Notes: generated by a model not told the origin, from the letters alone. 12,395 nucleotides of DNA from Chloroflexota bacterium (GCA_021806765.1 JAJZQR010000154.1:1-12395), one strand, 5' to 3'. Counted from the first letter of the stretch, positions 1 to 6,607 are shown. Translations and numbers: made by a program.

Positions 1-126
1 CGCATCCTGGAGAACTGGGCCACCGACGGGAGAGGTGAGGATGGAAAGGGTAAGCGATATCCTAAAGGGTCTGGGTCCCCTTCAAAGTACCTCGAGGGAA
101 AATACGCCCACCTCCTCCAGCGATAG
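1..126 (+). CDS. DnaD-like replication protein, C-terminal end (partial)
   Basis: This reading frame is open from the window edge to a TAG at 124-126 and gives the last 41 residues of a protein. It begins RILENWATDGRG and ends [12 protein letters not shown]. The ILENWA stretch resembles the last helix of DnaD domains, and a Y-x-x-GKY-x-H tail is what I recall from DnaD-like proteins of Chloroflexota. DnaD-family proteins act in replication initiation and primosome assembly. The next gene, a DnaC/IstB-type ATPase, is the expected partner and starts inside this one, overlapping by 86 bp in another frame. The call rests on a short tail and on context. If it is wrong, this is simply the end of an unidentified gene. 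Confidence 0.55.
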   Translation, partial: RILENWATDGRGEDGKGKRYPKGSGSPSKYLEGKYAHLLQR

Positions 127-1462
127 CGACGACCCCGAGGAGGAGTCCACCTGCCCCCTCTGCAAGGGGGCGGGCTTCCTGCGGCTGGACGTTCCCCCGG
201 GTCACCCGGATTCCGGCAAGCTGGTCCCCTGCTCCTGCCGGTCGCAGGTCGTCACCCAGGAGCGGCGGGAGAGGCTCCAGCGGCTCAGCAACCTGGGCCC
301 CCTGGTCCGGCTCACCTTCGACAATCTGATCAAGGAGGGGCGCAACCCCGATCCCCCCAGCCGGGAGCGGTTCCGCCGGGCCTTCAACCTCTGCCGGGAC
401 TACGCCGCGGCGCCCGAAGGGTGGCTGGTGATGCTGGGCCCCAGCGGCTGCGGCAAGACCCACCTGGCCGCCGCTATCGCTAACGAACGGCTCCGCTCGG
501 GCGAACCGGTGCTCTTCGTGGTGGTGCCCGACCTGCTGGATCACCTCCGATCCTCCTTCAGCCCCAACAGCGAGGTGCCCTACGACGAGCTGTTCGAAAG
601 CGTGAAGGCCGCCTCGCTCCTGATCCTGGACGACCTGGGCACCCAGAGCGCCACCCCGTGGGCTCAGGAAAAGCTGTTCCAGATCTTCAACCACCGCTAC
701 AACGCCCAGCTTCCCACGGTGATCACCTGCAACCGGCCTCTGGAACAGATCGACGAGCGGCTTCGATCCCGGATGACCGATCCGATCCTCTCCAAGGTGT
801 CCACCGTGGAGGAGAGGCAGTCGGCGGCCCAGGAGAAGCTGGGGGGAGACTTACCGGAACTGCTGAGGGGAATGACCTTCGACAGCTTCGACCGGAGGGG
901 CCAGGCGGCGGACGAGAAGGCGCTGGACAGCCTGCGGGAGGCCCACAAGCTGGCCAGGGAGTTTGCCGAGGAGCCTCACCTCTGGCTGGTCCTGCTGGGC
1001 CCGACCGGTTGCGGCAAGACCCACCTGGCCGCCGCCATCGCCAATCAACTGATCGGCCAGGCGAGGCAGGTCTCCTTCGTGGTAGTACCGGATCTGCTGG
1101 ACCACCTCCGCTCCGCCTACAGTCCCGACAGCAAGATCCCCTACGACGAGCTGTTCGAGGCGATCCGCACGGCGCCCATCCTGATCCTGGACGACCTGGG
1201 GGCCCACAGCAGCACGCCCTGGGCGGAGGAAAAGCTGTTCCAGCTGATCAACCACCGGTACAACCACCGACTCCCCACGGTGATCACCACCAACCTGACC
1301 ATGGACGAGTTGGACAGTCTGGACGAGAGGCTGGCCTCGCGCCTGGCGGACCTGAAGGTGAGCACCCTCTGCCCGATCTCGGCCCCCAGCTACCGGGCAA
1401 CCCCCCAGCCGAGGGGCGACAAGCGAAGGCCAACTGGAAGTCGGGGGACGAGCAGAAGATAG
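41..1462 (+). CDS. DnaC/IstB-type AAA+ ATPase with two tandem AAA+ units
   Basis: Probable helicase-loader-type ATPase of 473 residues. The N-terminus has a four-cysteine zinc finger (CPLC at residues 38-41, CSC at 64-66). Two complete AAA+ units follow. Unit 1 (DNA 311 to about 805) has Walker [10 protein letters not shown] (437-463), Walker B LLILDDLG, sensor TCN and an ERLRSR arginine-finger box. Unit 2 (872 to about 1365) has GPTGCGKTH (from 998), ILILDDLG, sensor TTN and ERLASR. Each unit starts with the same TFD linker, so the linker was duplicated too. ATG at 41 is preferred over the in-frame GTG at 35 because GGAGAGG (29-35) lies 5 bases upstream of it. Family DnaC/IstB proteins usually have one AAA+ domain and about 250-330 residues. 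The gene follows a DnaD-like gene, which supports a role in replication rather than in an IS21 element; no transposase is present. The last 35 or so residues are basic and low in complexity. Confidence 0.85.
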   Translation: MERVSDILKGLGPLQSTSRENTPTSSSDSDDPEEESTCPLCKGAGFLRLDVPPGHPDSGKLVPCSCRSQVVTQERRERLQRLSNLGPLVRLTFDNLIKEGRNPDPPSRERFRRAFNLCRDYAAAPEGWLVMLGPSGCGKTHLAAAIANERLRSGEPVLFVVVPDLLDHLRSSFSPNSEVPYDELFESVKAASLLILDDLGTQSATPWAQEKLFQIFNHRYNAQLPTVITCNRPLEQIDERLRSRMTDPILSKVSTVEERQSAAQEKLGGDLPELLRGMTFDSFDRRGQAADEKALDSLREAHKLAREFAEEPHLWLVLLGPTGCGKTHLAAAIANQLIGQARQVSFVVVPDLLDHLRSAYSPDSKIPYDELFEAIRTAPILILDDLGAHSSTPWAEEKLFQLINHRYNHRLPTVITTNLTMDELDSLDERLASRLADLKVSTLCPISAPSYRATPQPRGDKRRPTGSRGTSRR

Positions 1463-1471
1463 CGCCCCATT

Positions 1472-1536
1472 TGGAGTGCTGCGGCTTGCCGCAGCTTTCG
1501 GTCGGAACGAAAGCGGTGGCAAGCCACCGCACTCCA
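1472..1536. repeat. Four-armed nested palindrome between convergent genes
   Basis: Outer arms TGGAGTGC (1472-1479) and GCACTCCA (1529-1536) enclose three further hairpins: CTGCGG/CCGCAG (1479-1494, loop CTTG), CTTTCG/CGAAAG (1495-1513) and CGGTGG/CCACCG (1514-1529, loop CAAG). The left and right halves are imperfect inverted copies of each other. It sits 9 bp after the ATPase stop and 2 bp from the end of the LysM gene on the other strand, so it may act as a terminator for both, although it has no clear U tract. It looks like a dispersed REP- or MITE-type repeat. Confidence 0.75.
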
Positions 1537-1538
1537 CA

Positions 1539-2369
1539 TCACTGCGCCGGCGACGGCACCACCAGGGTCTGCCCCACCCGCAGGACGCTCCTGTCCTGCA
1601 GGTTGTTGGCCTTCATGAGATCCTCCACCGTGACCCCAAAGGTTCTGGCCAGGGAATAGAGGTTATCCCCTTCCTTTACTGTGTAGATCTTCACGGCAGC
1701 AGCGCCAGACGTCCCGGAGGGAGTGGCGACCGGTGTGACCGTCGGTCGCGCCGGCGTCGAGGTGGGCCGGGAAGCGGTCGCCGCGCCCGCGGGCCGGCTG
1801 GACGGCGTCGGGGCCGAGGAGGTGGTGGCCTGGGGAGTCGAGGCCACGGACCGCGTCGCCCCGGTGGGTGACGGCAGAGGGGAGGAGGAAGCCGCGGGCG
1901 CCATGGGCTGCGCGGTCCCTTCGGGCAGGGGCGTCGAAGCCGCGGGGGAGAGAATACCGGACAGCGCGCCTGCCGGCGTGGGTGGCGCCGCTGGCTCCGA
2001 CACGGAAGCCGCGCTCCCCTGCCCCGAGGAGGCAGGCATAAGTAACGACCAGGGCTTGAAGAAGACGAGGGCCAGGACGGCTACCGCCACCACCGCCACC
2101 AGGGCCAGCAGACCCGTCCCCATAGGAAGTGAGACCCCGCGTTGCCGGCGGGAGGGGCTATCCGCCGCCGACATAAACCACGAGCACTCGTGAAAGCCGC
2201 CTGACAGACAGTAGGATCGCTGCTGCTGATAGTCCACGGGCTGCGGGGTGGGCCAGCGGAAGCAACGGTGGGAAGAGGTGAGGAAGAGACAGCGGATGGA
2301 GGGATCACTGTCGAGCCCCAGGTAGGGACAGCTATGGAGGGCGTCGCTGTCGCTCTCTCGATCGTCCAC
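1539..2369 (-). CDS. Membrane-anchored LysM protein with N-terminal cysteine module
   Basis: A 276-residue protein in four parts. Residues 14-65 form a cysteine module (CPYLGL, HRC, YCLS, then C three residues after F; Cys 14, 36, 54 and 62, with one extra at 27). Residues about 84-104 are a single hydrophobic helix preceded by RRQR, which predicts the N-terminus inside the cell. A long Ala/Pro/Ser/Thr-rich linker follows. Residues about 228-272 are one LysM domain (YTVKEGDNLYSLARTFGV, ending LRVGQTLVVP). LysM binds peptidoglycan-type glycans, so the C-terminus is predicted outside and the cysteine module in the cytoplasm. The start is the only candidate upstream of CPYLG before an in-frame stop: a GTG at 2369, with a weak GGAG 13 bases away. 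I have seen the CPYLG pattern in other Chloroflexota proteins but know of no established function. Confidence 0.85.
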   Translation of the reverse strand: MDDRESDSDALHSCPYLGLDSDPSIRCLFLTSSHRCFRWPTPQPVDYQQQRSYCLSGGFHECSWFMSAADSPSRRQRGVSLPMGTGLLALVAVVAVAVLALVFFKPWSLLMPASSGQGSAASVSEPAAPPTPAGALSGILSPAASTPLPEGTAQPMAPAASSSPLPSPTGATRSVASTPQATTSSAPTPSSRPAGAATASRPTSTPARPTVTPVATPSGTSGAAAVKIYTVKEGDNLYSLARTFGVTVEDLMKANNLQDRSVLRVGQTLVVPSPAQ

Positions 2370-2450
2370 GGGTGTCAGAATACTCCGTTCAACAACGCGA
2401 AACAGAGATATCCGGGGTTAAACGGGCTGAATAGGCGGAAGGCCGAGGCA

Positions 2451-2480
2451 ATACTACTACTTGACCGGCTACGAGGTCAA
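2451..2480 (-). promoter_or_regulatory. Candidate promoter of the LysM gene
   Basis: Reading the minus strand, TTGACC (2475-2480) and TAGTAT (2451-2456) are separated by 18 bases and fit a sigma-70 promoter. Transcription would begin near 2444, leaving a leader of about 75 nt before the GTG at 2369. Confidence 0.5.
2461..2480. promoter_or_regulatory. Operator-like inverted repeat TTGACC-N8-GGTCAA
   Basis: TTGACC (2461-2466) and GGTCAA (2475-2480) form a perfect 6-bp inverted repeat with an 8-bp spacer. It covers the -35 box and part of the spacer of the LysM promoter, where a dimeric regulator could block polymerase. Chance occurrence cannot be excluded. Confidence 0.3.
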
Positions 2481-2536
2481 CTTCGCCCAACCCCAGGCTC
2501 ATCATGGACAAGCGTGGAACCGGCCGGGAAGTCTAG

Positions 2537-2609
2537 CTTCCAGTAGGGCGGCTTGTCCCTAAGCCGCCCGTGGTGACGGCGGGGTTGAGACAACCCCGCC
2601 TACTAGAAG
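2537..2609. repeat. Four-armed nested palindrome with GGCGG hairpins
   Basis: Outer arms CTTCCAGTAGG (2537-2547) and CCTACTAGAAG (2599-2609) match at 10 of 11 positions. They enclose two strong hairpins: GGGCGGCTT/AAGCCGCCC (2546-2569, 6-nt loop) and GGCGGGGTT/AACCCCGCC (2578-2600, 5-nt loop). The plan is the same as in the element at 1472-1536 but the sequence is unrelated. Confidence 0.75.
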
Positions 2610-2694
2610 CAGGTGGATCACACATTGCAGCGATGAGCCCAACCCCACGGGTACGGCGCAGGTTTCCGGGGGCGGAAAGCAGGCCCCACGAGGT

Positions 2695-2911
2695 GTAGGG
2701 GCAAAGCATTCGGCCGCAGCTGAATGCTTTGCCCTCGGCTACCGCAACCCACGGGAAGGGCGAAGCATCGCCTGCGACCGGCCCAGGGGCGAAGCATCGC
2801 CTGCGACCGCCCCAAGGGCGAAGCATCGCCTGCGACCGCCCCAGGGGCGAAGCATCGCCTGCGACCGCCCCAAGGGCGAAGCATCGCCTGCGGGCAATGC
2901 TTCGCCCCTAC
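2695..2911. repeat. 217-bp MITE-like element with terminal inverted repeats
   Basis: The left end begins GTAGGGGCAAAGCATT and the right end, read in reverse, begins GTAGGGGCGAAGCATT. The similarity continues to a shared CCGCAG about 25 bp in. The left end folds on its own into a perfect 13-bp stem (2699-2711 with 2722-2734, 10-nt loop). The right end folds as GGGCGAAGCA (2874-2883) with TGCTTCGCCC (2898-2907). The interior is mostly the 29-bp tandem array. I see no target-site duplication. It ends 18 bp before the gdhA stop and may end gdhA transcripts. From memory, GTAGGGGC-AAGCATT palindromes are common dispersed repeats in Chloroflexota and cyanobacteria. Confidence 0.75.
2758..2892. repeat. 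29-bp tandem repeat, four full copies and a partial fifth
   Basis: Copies begin GGGCGAAGCATCGCC at 2758, 2787, 2816, 2845 and 2874, spaced exactly 29 bp apart. The only differences are A or G at the last position, alternating, and one G/C change in the first copy. Each unit has an internal hairpin GGCGA-AGCA-TCGCC and a wider GGGGCG...CGCCCC pairing. The units abut directly with no spacers. Confidence 0.9.
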
Positions 2912-2929
2912 AAATAGCGGACCGGTGGC

Positions 2930-4225
2930 CTACGCGTAGAGGCCCCTCAGCCGCTTGGCCTCGGCCACCCGGCCCACCGCCAGGATGTAGGCGGCCGTCC
3001 GCAGGTCCACCTGATGCCCATCTGCAATCTCGGCCACGTCCCGGAAGGAGATCACCATCTTCTCCTCCAACCGCTCCCGAATCTCGCTCTCCCGCCAGAA
3101 GTAGCCGTACCGGTCCTGGACCCACTCGAAGTAGCTCACCACCACCCCGCCGGCGTTGGCCAGAATGTCCGGAACCACCTTGATACCCCTCCTGGCCAGG
3201 ATCACGTCCGCCTCGGGGGTGGTGGGGCCGTTGGCCCCCTCCAGCACCAGCTTGGCCGATATGCTGCCGGCGTTCTCCTCGGTGATCTGCCCCTCCAGCG
3301 CTGCCGGAAGCAGCACGTCGCAGGAGCATGCCAGCAGTCCCTCGTTGGTGAGTGGCTCGGAGCCGGGGAACCCCTTCACGAAGTGGCTGGCCTTCACGTG
3401 CTGCAGCAGTGCCGGGATGTCCAGACCGCCCTTGTTGTAGATGCCGCCGCTGACGTCGCTGACGGCGACCACCCGGGCCCCGGCCTCGTACAGCAGCCTG
3501 GCGGCGCTGGAGCCCACGTTACCGAAACCCTGGATGGCAAAGCTGGTGCCCACCAGCGCCTGCCCGTAATAACGCAGCGCCTCCCGGGCCACGTACAGCA
3601 GCCCCCGACCGGTGGCCTCCACCCTGCCGGCAGATCCACCCAGACCCACGGGCTTGCCGGTGACGACGCCCGGCTCGATGAACCCCTTCTTCATGCTGAA
3701 GGTGTCCATGACCCAGGCCATGATCTGAGGGGTGGTGCCCACGTCCGGCGCCGGTATGTCCACGTTTGGACCCAGCAGATCGAAAATCTCGCCGATAAAG
3801 CGGCGGGTCAGCCGCTCCAGTTCGCCCTCCGAGAGGGCCGCCGGGTCGCACACGATGCCCCCCTTGGCTCCACCAAAGGGGATATCCACCACGGCACACT
3901 TGAAGCTCATCCAGGCCGCCAGCGCCTTCACCTCGTCCAGGGTCACCCCCGGATGGAAACGGATACCTCCTTTGCCCGGACCTCGAGTGGTGTCGTGGAG
4001 CACCCGATAGCCGGTGAAAACCCTCGTCTCGCCGGAATCCATGCGAATCGGCAGGGAGACGATCACCTGCCGTTTGGGGTTCTTGATACGATCGATAATC
4101 CCGGCCTCGTAGTCCAGATAGCCCGCCGCTTTATCGATGGTATCGACCACATCGTCGAAGGGGTTGTACTGGTGTTGGGAAGTGGAGGACACAACCTTGT
4201 CGGACGGATCCTCGTCGCCTTTCAT
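2930..4225 (-). CDS. gdhA: Glutamate dehydrogenase (Glu/Leu/Phe/Val family)
   Basis: A 431-residue enzyme that interconverts glutamate with 2-oxoglutarate plus ammonium using NAD(P). Visible motifs are GPGKGGIRF (Lys85), FKC (Lys109), PFGGAKGG (Lys121), PAPDVGT (Asp161) and the dinucleotide-binding GFGNVG (233-238). The lysines and aspartate are spaced as in the Clostridium symbiosum enzyme (Lys89/113/125, Asp165, from memory). An Asp after the second Rossmann strand (VSDVSG, Asp257) leans towards NAD rather than NADP. Length is normal for hexameric GDH. The start chosen is ATG 4225 because GGAGGTG lies 9 bases upstream; an ATG at 4243 is in frame but lacks a ribosome site and itself overlaps that SD. 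A leucine or phenylalanine dehydrogenase is less likely, since those are shorter and lack this N-terminal part. Confidence 0.93.
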   Translation of the reverse strand: MKGDEDPSDKVVSSTSQHQYNPFDDVVDTIDKAAGYLDYEAGIIDRIKNPKRQVIVSLPIRMDSGETRVFTGYRVLHDTTRGPGKGGIRFHPGVTLDEVKALAAWMSFKCAVVDIPFGGAKGGIVCDPAALSEGELERLTRRFIGEIFDLLGPNVDIPAPDVGTTPQIMAWVMDTFSMKKGFIEPGVVTGKPVGLGGSAGRVEATGRGLLYVAREALRYYGQALVGTSFAIQGFGNVGSSAARLLYEAGARVVAVSDVSGGIYNKGGLDIPALLQHVKASHFVKGFPGSEPLTNEGLLACSCDVLLPAALEGQITEENAGSISAKLVLEGANGPTTPEADVILARRGIKVVPDILANAGGVVVSYFEWVQDRYGYFWRESEIRERLEEKMVISFRDVAEIADGHQVDLRTAAYILAVGRVAEAKRLRGLYA

Positions 4226-4283
4226 GATGGTGAACACCTCCATAACAGATAGTTACAGTGCGCTCAGTATGTCTGCCGGGCCC

Positions 4284-4289
4284 ATTATA
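4284..4289 (-). promoter_or_regulatory. Candidate -10 box of gdhA
   Basis: A perfect TATAAT on the minus strand lies 58 bp before the gdhA start. No convincing -35 hexamer is visible 16-18 bases upstream, where the sequence is GC-rich, so an activator may be needed or the box may be fortuitous. Confidence 0.4.
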
Positions 4290-4354
4290 CGCCTGCGCCC
4301 GCGGCACTGCGCCCCTCCTGTACCATTCTCAACCAGGCACAAAAAGGCACGTAA

Positions 4355-4369
4355 CGTGCGCAGCGCACG
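4355..4369. repeat. 15-bp perfect palindrome CGTGCGC-A-GCGCACG
   Basis: Two 7-bp arms around a single A lie midway in the 323-bp gap between the divergent gdhA and HNH genes. It is too tight to fold well as RNA and reads more like a binding site for a dimeric protein. The rest of the gap (4226-4548) holds only the two promoters and a weak CGCCCC...GGGGCG pairing (4413-4443). Confidence 0.4.
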
Positions 4370-4472
4370 ACTTCAGCCCCTGAGCTGTCCTGCTGGGCCA
4401 GGCAAAGCACATCGCCCCGGGGAGGCAGATGGCCTTTGGGGCGGCAGGGACAGGGAGGTCGGACCGGCTTCA

Positions 4473-4501
4473 TTGAACGGCCCGAGAACGGGTGTTAGAA
4501 T
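4473..4501 (+). promoter_or_regulatory. Promoter of the HNH gene (extended -10)
   Basis: TTGAAC (4473-4478), a 17-bp spacer and TAGAAT (4496-4501), with a TGT just before the -10 box, form a strong sigma-70 promoter. Transcription would begin near 4508. This rules out the in-frame start at 4492 and supports ATG 4549. Confidence 0.65.
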
Positions 4502-4548
4502 TGTCAATGGCAGTGGAGTTAGCTCACTGTTTGGGGGAACGACGCACG

Positions 4549-5061
4549 ATGGAGTCTGTCTTAGTTTTGAATCAAAACTATGAGCCCCTCAACATCTGCA
4601 ACACCAAGCGCGCCCTGGTGCTGGTCGACGGGGGAAAAGCGGAGGTGCTGGAGCACGGTGTAGGCGGGATTCGTACCCCATCTCGCACCTTTCCGAAGCC
4701 CTCGGTTATCCGCCTGGTCTACCTCATCAAGCGGCCCCGCCCCCGGGTTAAGCTGTCCCGACGAGAGATCTTCCACAGGGACCACTACATCTGTCAGTAC
4801 TGCGGGGCAAAGACCAAGGATCTGACCATCGACCACATAGTGCCGCGTCACAGGGGGGGCAAGCACACCTGGGAGAACCTGGTCAGCGCCTGCCGCAGCT
4901 GCAACCACCATAAGGGAGGCAAGACCCTGGAGGAGAGCAAGATGAAGCTGTTACGGCTGCCCTTCGAGCCGAAAAACAACAGCTACTACATCCTGTACCA
5001 GCACCTTCAGAGCTACGCCGGGTGGTCCAAGTTCGTCCCGGAGTGGGAGAAGCTAGACTAG
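4549..5061 (+). CDS. HNH endonuclease family protein
   Basis: A 170-residue protein with one HNH nuclease fold. CQYC (Cys82, Cys85) and CRSC (Cys115, Cys118) form the zinc site, LTIDHIVPR carries the Asp95-His96 pair, and GGKHTWENLV and CNHHKGG complete the motif (Asn110, His120). All catalytic positions are present, so it should be an active metal-dependent DNA nuclease. The N-terminal VLVLNQNYEPLNICN block is typical of a widespread stand-alone HNH group whose biological role is unclear. The start is ATG 4549, preceded by GGGGGAA about 10 bases away and consistent with the promoter. No methylase, phage or homing-element gene is adjacent. Its end overlaps the convergent trkA gene by 4 bp. 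Confidence 0.88.
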   Translation: MESVLVLNQNYEPLNICNTKRALVLVDGGKAEVLEHGVGGIRTPSRTFPKPSVIRLVYLIKRPRPRVKLSRREIFHRDHYICQYCGAKTKDLTIDHIVPRHRGGKHTWENLVSACRSCNHHKGGKTLEESKMKLLRLPFEPKNNSYYILYQHLQSYAGWSKFVPEWEKLD

Positions 5062-5723
5062 GCACCACCGCCCAGAAGCGCGTTGCGCAGATCAGACTCC
5101 TGCTCGGATCTGCACAGCGCTATCACCTCGTCGCCCTCCTTCAGGACCAGCGAGCCCGAGGGTATCAGGAAGGCTCCTCCGCGGATGACGGCCGCGATGG
5201 AGGACTCCGCCGGAAGCCCCAGGTCGCTTATGCTCTTCCCCACGGCTCGAGCCCCCTGGTTGAGCACCGCCTCGACGATCTCCACCCCCATGCGCTGTAT
5301 GGCCAGCAGGTGAAGGAGCGCCCTCCGCGGCATCTCGTGCTCGATCATGGACATCAGAATGGTGGTGGCGCTGACGGTGACGTCGATCCCCAGCAGCCGG
5401 AAGATGCGCTCGTTCTTGGGGTTGTTCACCCGGGCGATGGTCCTGGGCACGCCAAAATGGCTCTTGGCCAGCTGGCAAGACACCAGGTTGTCCTCGTCGT
5501 CCCCCGTCACCGCTACCAGCACGTCGCTCCGGCCGACGCCCGCTTCCTGGAGGGTGGCGACCTCGCAGCCATCGCCCTTCAAGGCCACATTTCCCAGATC
5601 CTCGATGATCCGATCGACCCTCTCCGGGATCCTCTCGATCAGCAGCGCCTCGTGGCCCTGCTCCAGCAATTCTTTAGTGAGGTAGTAGCCGACCTTTCCG
5701 CCGCCGACAAGGACGATATACAT
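5058..5723 (-). CDS. trkA: TrkA-type potassium channel gating protein (RCK N and C domains)
   Basis: A 221-residue cytoplasmic regulator of Trk/Ktr potassium uptake. The N-terminal RCK (Rossmann) domain has VGGGKVG (residues 6-12) and an acidic residue after the second strand (LIERI, Glu30), as for NAD(H) binding. Residues about 145-205 form the RCK-C domain (GKSISDLGLP, then SLVLKEGDEVIALC), a small ligand-binding module. Such proteins ring the cytoplasmic face of TrkH or KtrB and gate it in response to nucleotides. ATG 5723 follows directly after the stop of the upstream gene (TAGATG), and its SD (GGGGAAGGG) lies inside that gene, so the two are probably translationally coupled. The matching channel subunit, trkH, is at 12115. 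Confidence 0.92.
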   Translation of the reverse strand: MYIVLVGGGKVGYYLTKELLEQGHEALLIERIPERVDRIIEDLGNVALKGDGCEVATLQEAGVGRSDVLVAVTGDDEDNLVSCQLAKSHFGVPRTIARVNNPKNERIFRLLGIDVTVSATTILMSMIEHEMPRRALLHLLAIQRMGVEIVEAVLNQGARAVGKSISDLGLPAESSIAAVIRGGAFLIPSGSLVLKEGDEVIALCRSEQESDLRNALLGGGA

Positions 5724-6128
5724 CTATCCCTTCCCCAAGATCATCTCGTGAAGCATGCGAGCCCCCACCAACGTCGGACAGTAGGTCTTCAGCCCCAGCT
5801 TCTCGTAGATCTCGCTCCGCCCCGGGTCGTAGGTGCGGGCGATCACCATCGGCACGTTGAACACCTTCTGGGCGATCTGGGCGGACATCAGGTTCCGGTT
5901 GTCGCCCTCGGTGGTGGCGACGAAAACGTCCGCATCCTCGATCCCGGCCCTCTTCAACACGTCCTCGTCGATGCCGGTACCCACCACCGTGGTCCCGCCA
6001 AAGCCTTCCCGGAGCCTTCGGAAGGAGCTGGTGTTACGGTCGACCACGGTCACCTCGTGGCCCTCGGAGTCCAGCACGTTGGCCAGCCGGCTGCCTACCC
6101 GGCCACACCCCATGACAATTACCTTCAT
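5724..6128 (-). CDS. trkA: TrkA-type RCK protein, N domain only
   Basis: A 134-residue protein consisting of a single RCK-N Rossmann domain with MGCGRVG (residues 6-12) and Asp30 (VVDRN) for NAD(H). It lacks the RCK-C domain found in its downstream neighbour. Escherichia coli TrkA is a fusion of two RCK units, and several bacteria have a split pair, such as the mycobacterial ceoB/ceoC pair. Here the first half is short and the second full-length, so a mixed gating ring is plausible. ATG 6128 has AGGTGAGG 7 bases upstream. It is the middle gene of the uspA-like/trkA/trkA operon. Confidence 0.9.
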   Translation of the reverse strand: MKVIVMGCGRVGSRLANVLDSEGHEVTVVDRNTSSFRRLREGFGGTTVVGTGIDEDVLKRAGIEDADVFVATTEGDNRNLMSAQIAQKVFNVPMVIARTYDPGRSEIYEKLGLKTYCPTLVGARMLHEMILGKG

Positions 6129-6178
6129 ACCCTCGCCTCACCTCTCGGCTCTTCCGCCCGATGGCACGGGCAACCTTC

Positions 6179-6607
6179 TCAGGGGATTGGCTCCCTGCAC
6201 ACGCACACCCTGCAAGAGGCGTTCTTGAGGACGTACATGACGGTGCTGCCCAGATAAAACTGTTCGTACTGCTTCCGGTACCTGAGCGCCATGACGATCA
6301 GGTCGATGCCCCGCCGCTCTGCCTCCTCGACGATAGCGGTTCCGGCGTCTCGAGCCTGCAAGACCTCCGTCTCGATGTCCTGCTTCGACCGACGAGCCAC
6401 CTCTTCGGCCCTCTGCAGAATGTTCTCCCCCTTCTCCACCTCTGCCGGCAGGTCGATCTCCAACGGGAGTGTTCGTTTCACCTCTATGACATACACTGAA
6501 TACAATCTAGCGTGGCTGCGCTTGGCCAGCTCGGCCGCGTAAGCCACCATCTCCTCGTCGAGAGGGCCTCCATCCACAGGAACCAGGATCCTGCTCGGAG
6601 AGATCAA
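6179..6607 (-). CDS. Universal stress protein (UspA family)
   Basis: A 142-residue single-domain protein with the Usp beginning SRILVPVDGG and the family's late strand GIDLIVMALR. The usual nucleotide-binding G-x2-G-x9-G(S/T) loop is incomplete: the final LGSTVMYVL part is present, but Arg/Tyr/Lys residues (LRYRKQYEQF) replace the first two glycines. It may therefore bind ATP poorly or bind something else. The start is TTG 6607, chosen because a full SD (GGAGGTG) lies 5 bases upstream. As first gene of an operon with two trkA genes it probably modulates potassium transport. KimA-type C-terminal domains, encoded nearby, are also thought to be Usp-like. Confidence 0.87.
   Translation of the reverse strand: MISPSRILVPVDGGPLDEEMVAYAAELAKRSHARLYSVYVIEVKRTLPLEIDLPAEVEKGENILQRAEEVARRSKQDIETEVLQARDAGTAIVEEAERRGIDLIVMALRYRKQYEQFYLGSTVMYVLKNASCRVCVCREPIP

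Larger units (their letters stand above)
2370..2929. other. 560-bp intergenic region between LysM and gdhA genes
   Basis: Both flanking genes are on the minus strand. The region holds the LysM promoter (2451-2480), a four-armed palindrome (2537-2609) and the repeat element 2695-2911. I see nothing in 2481-2536 or 2610-2694. Open frames through 2724-2939 encode only translated repeats (GEASPAT- and GDASP-like units) and are not genes. Confidence 0.7.

Noticed and set aside
41..1462. IS21-type IstB transposition helper
   Set aside because: No istA transposase or IS ends are present. The N-terminal zinc finger and the DnaD-like upstream gene fit replication better.
658..1659. 333-residue plus-strand open frame overlapping the ATPase gene
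   Set aside because: It is an out-of-frame shadow, Pro/Gly/Arg-rich with no domain.
2758..2892. Possible CRISPR array from regularly spaced 29-bp repeats
   Set aside because: The copies abut directly with no unique spacers, and no cas genes are near. It is a tandem repeat.
2618..2939. Open frames on both strands through the repeat block
   Set aside because: They translate only the repeated DNA and have no ribosome site or recognisable domain.
3014..4252. 412-residue plus-strand open frame opposite gdhA
   Set aside because: Antisense shadow of a fully motif-supported enzyme, caused by high GC content.
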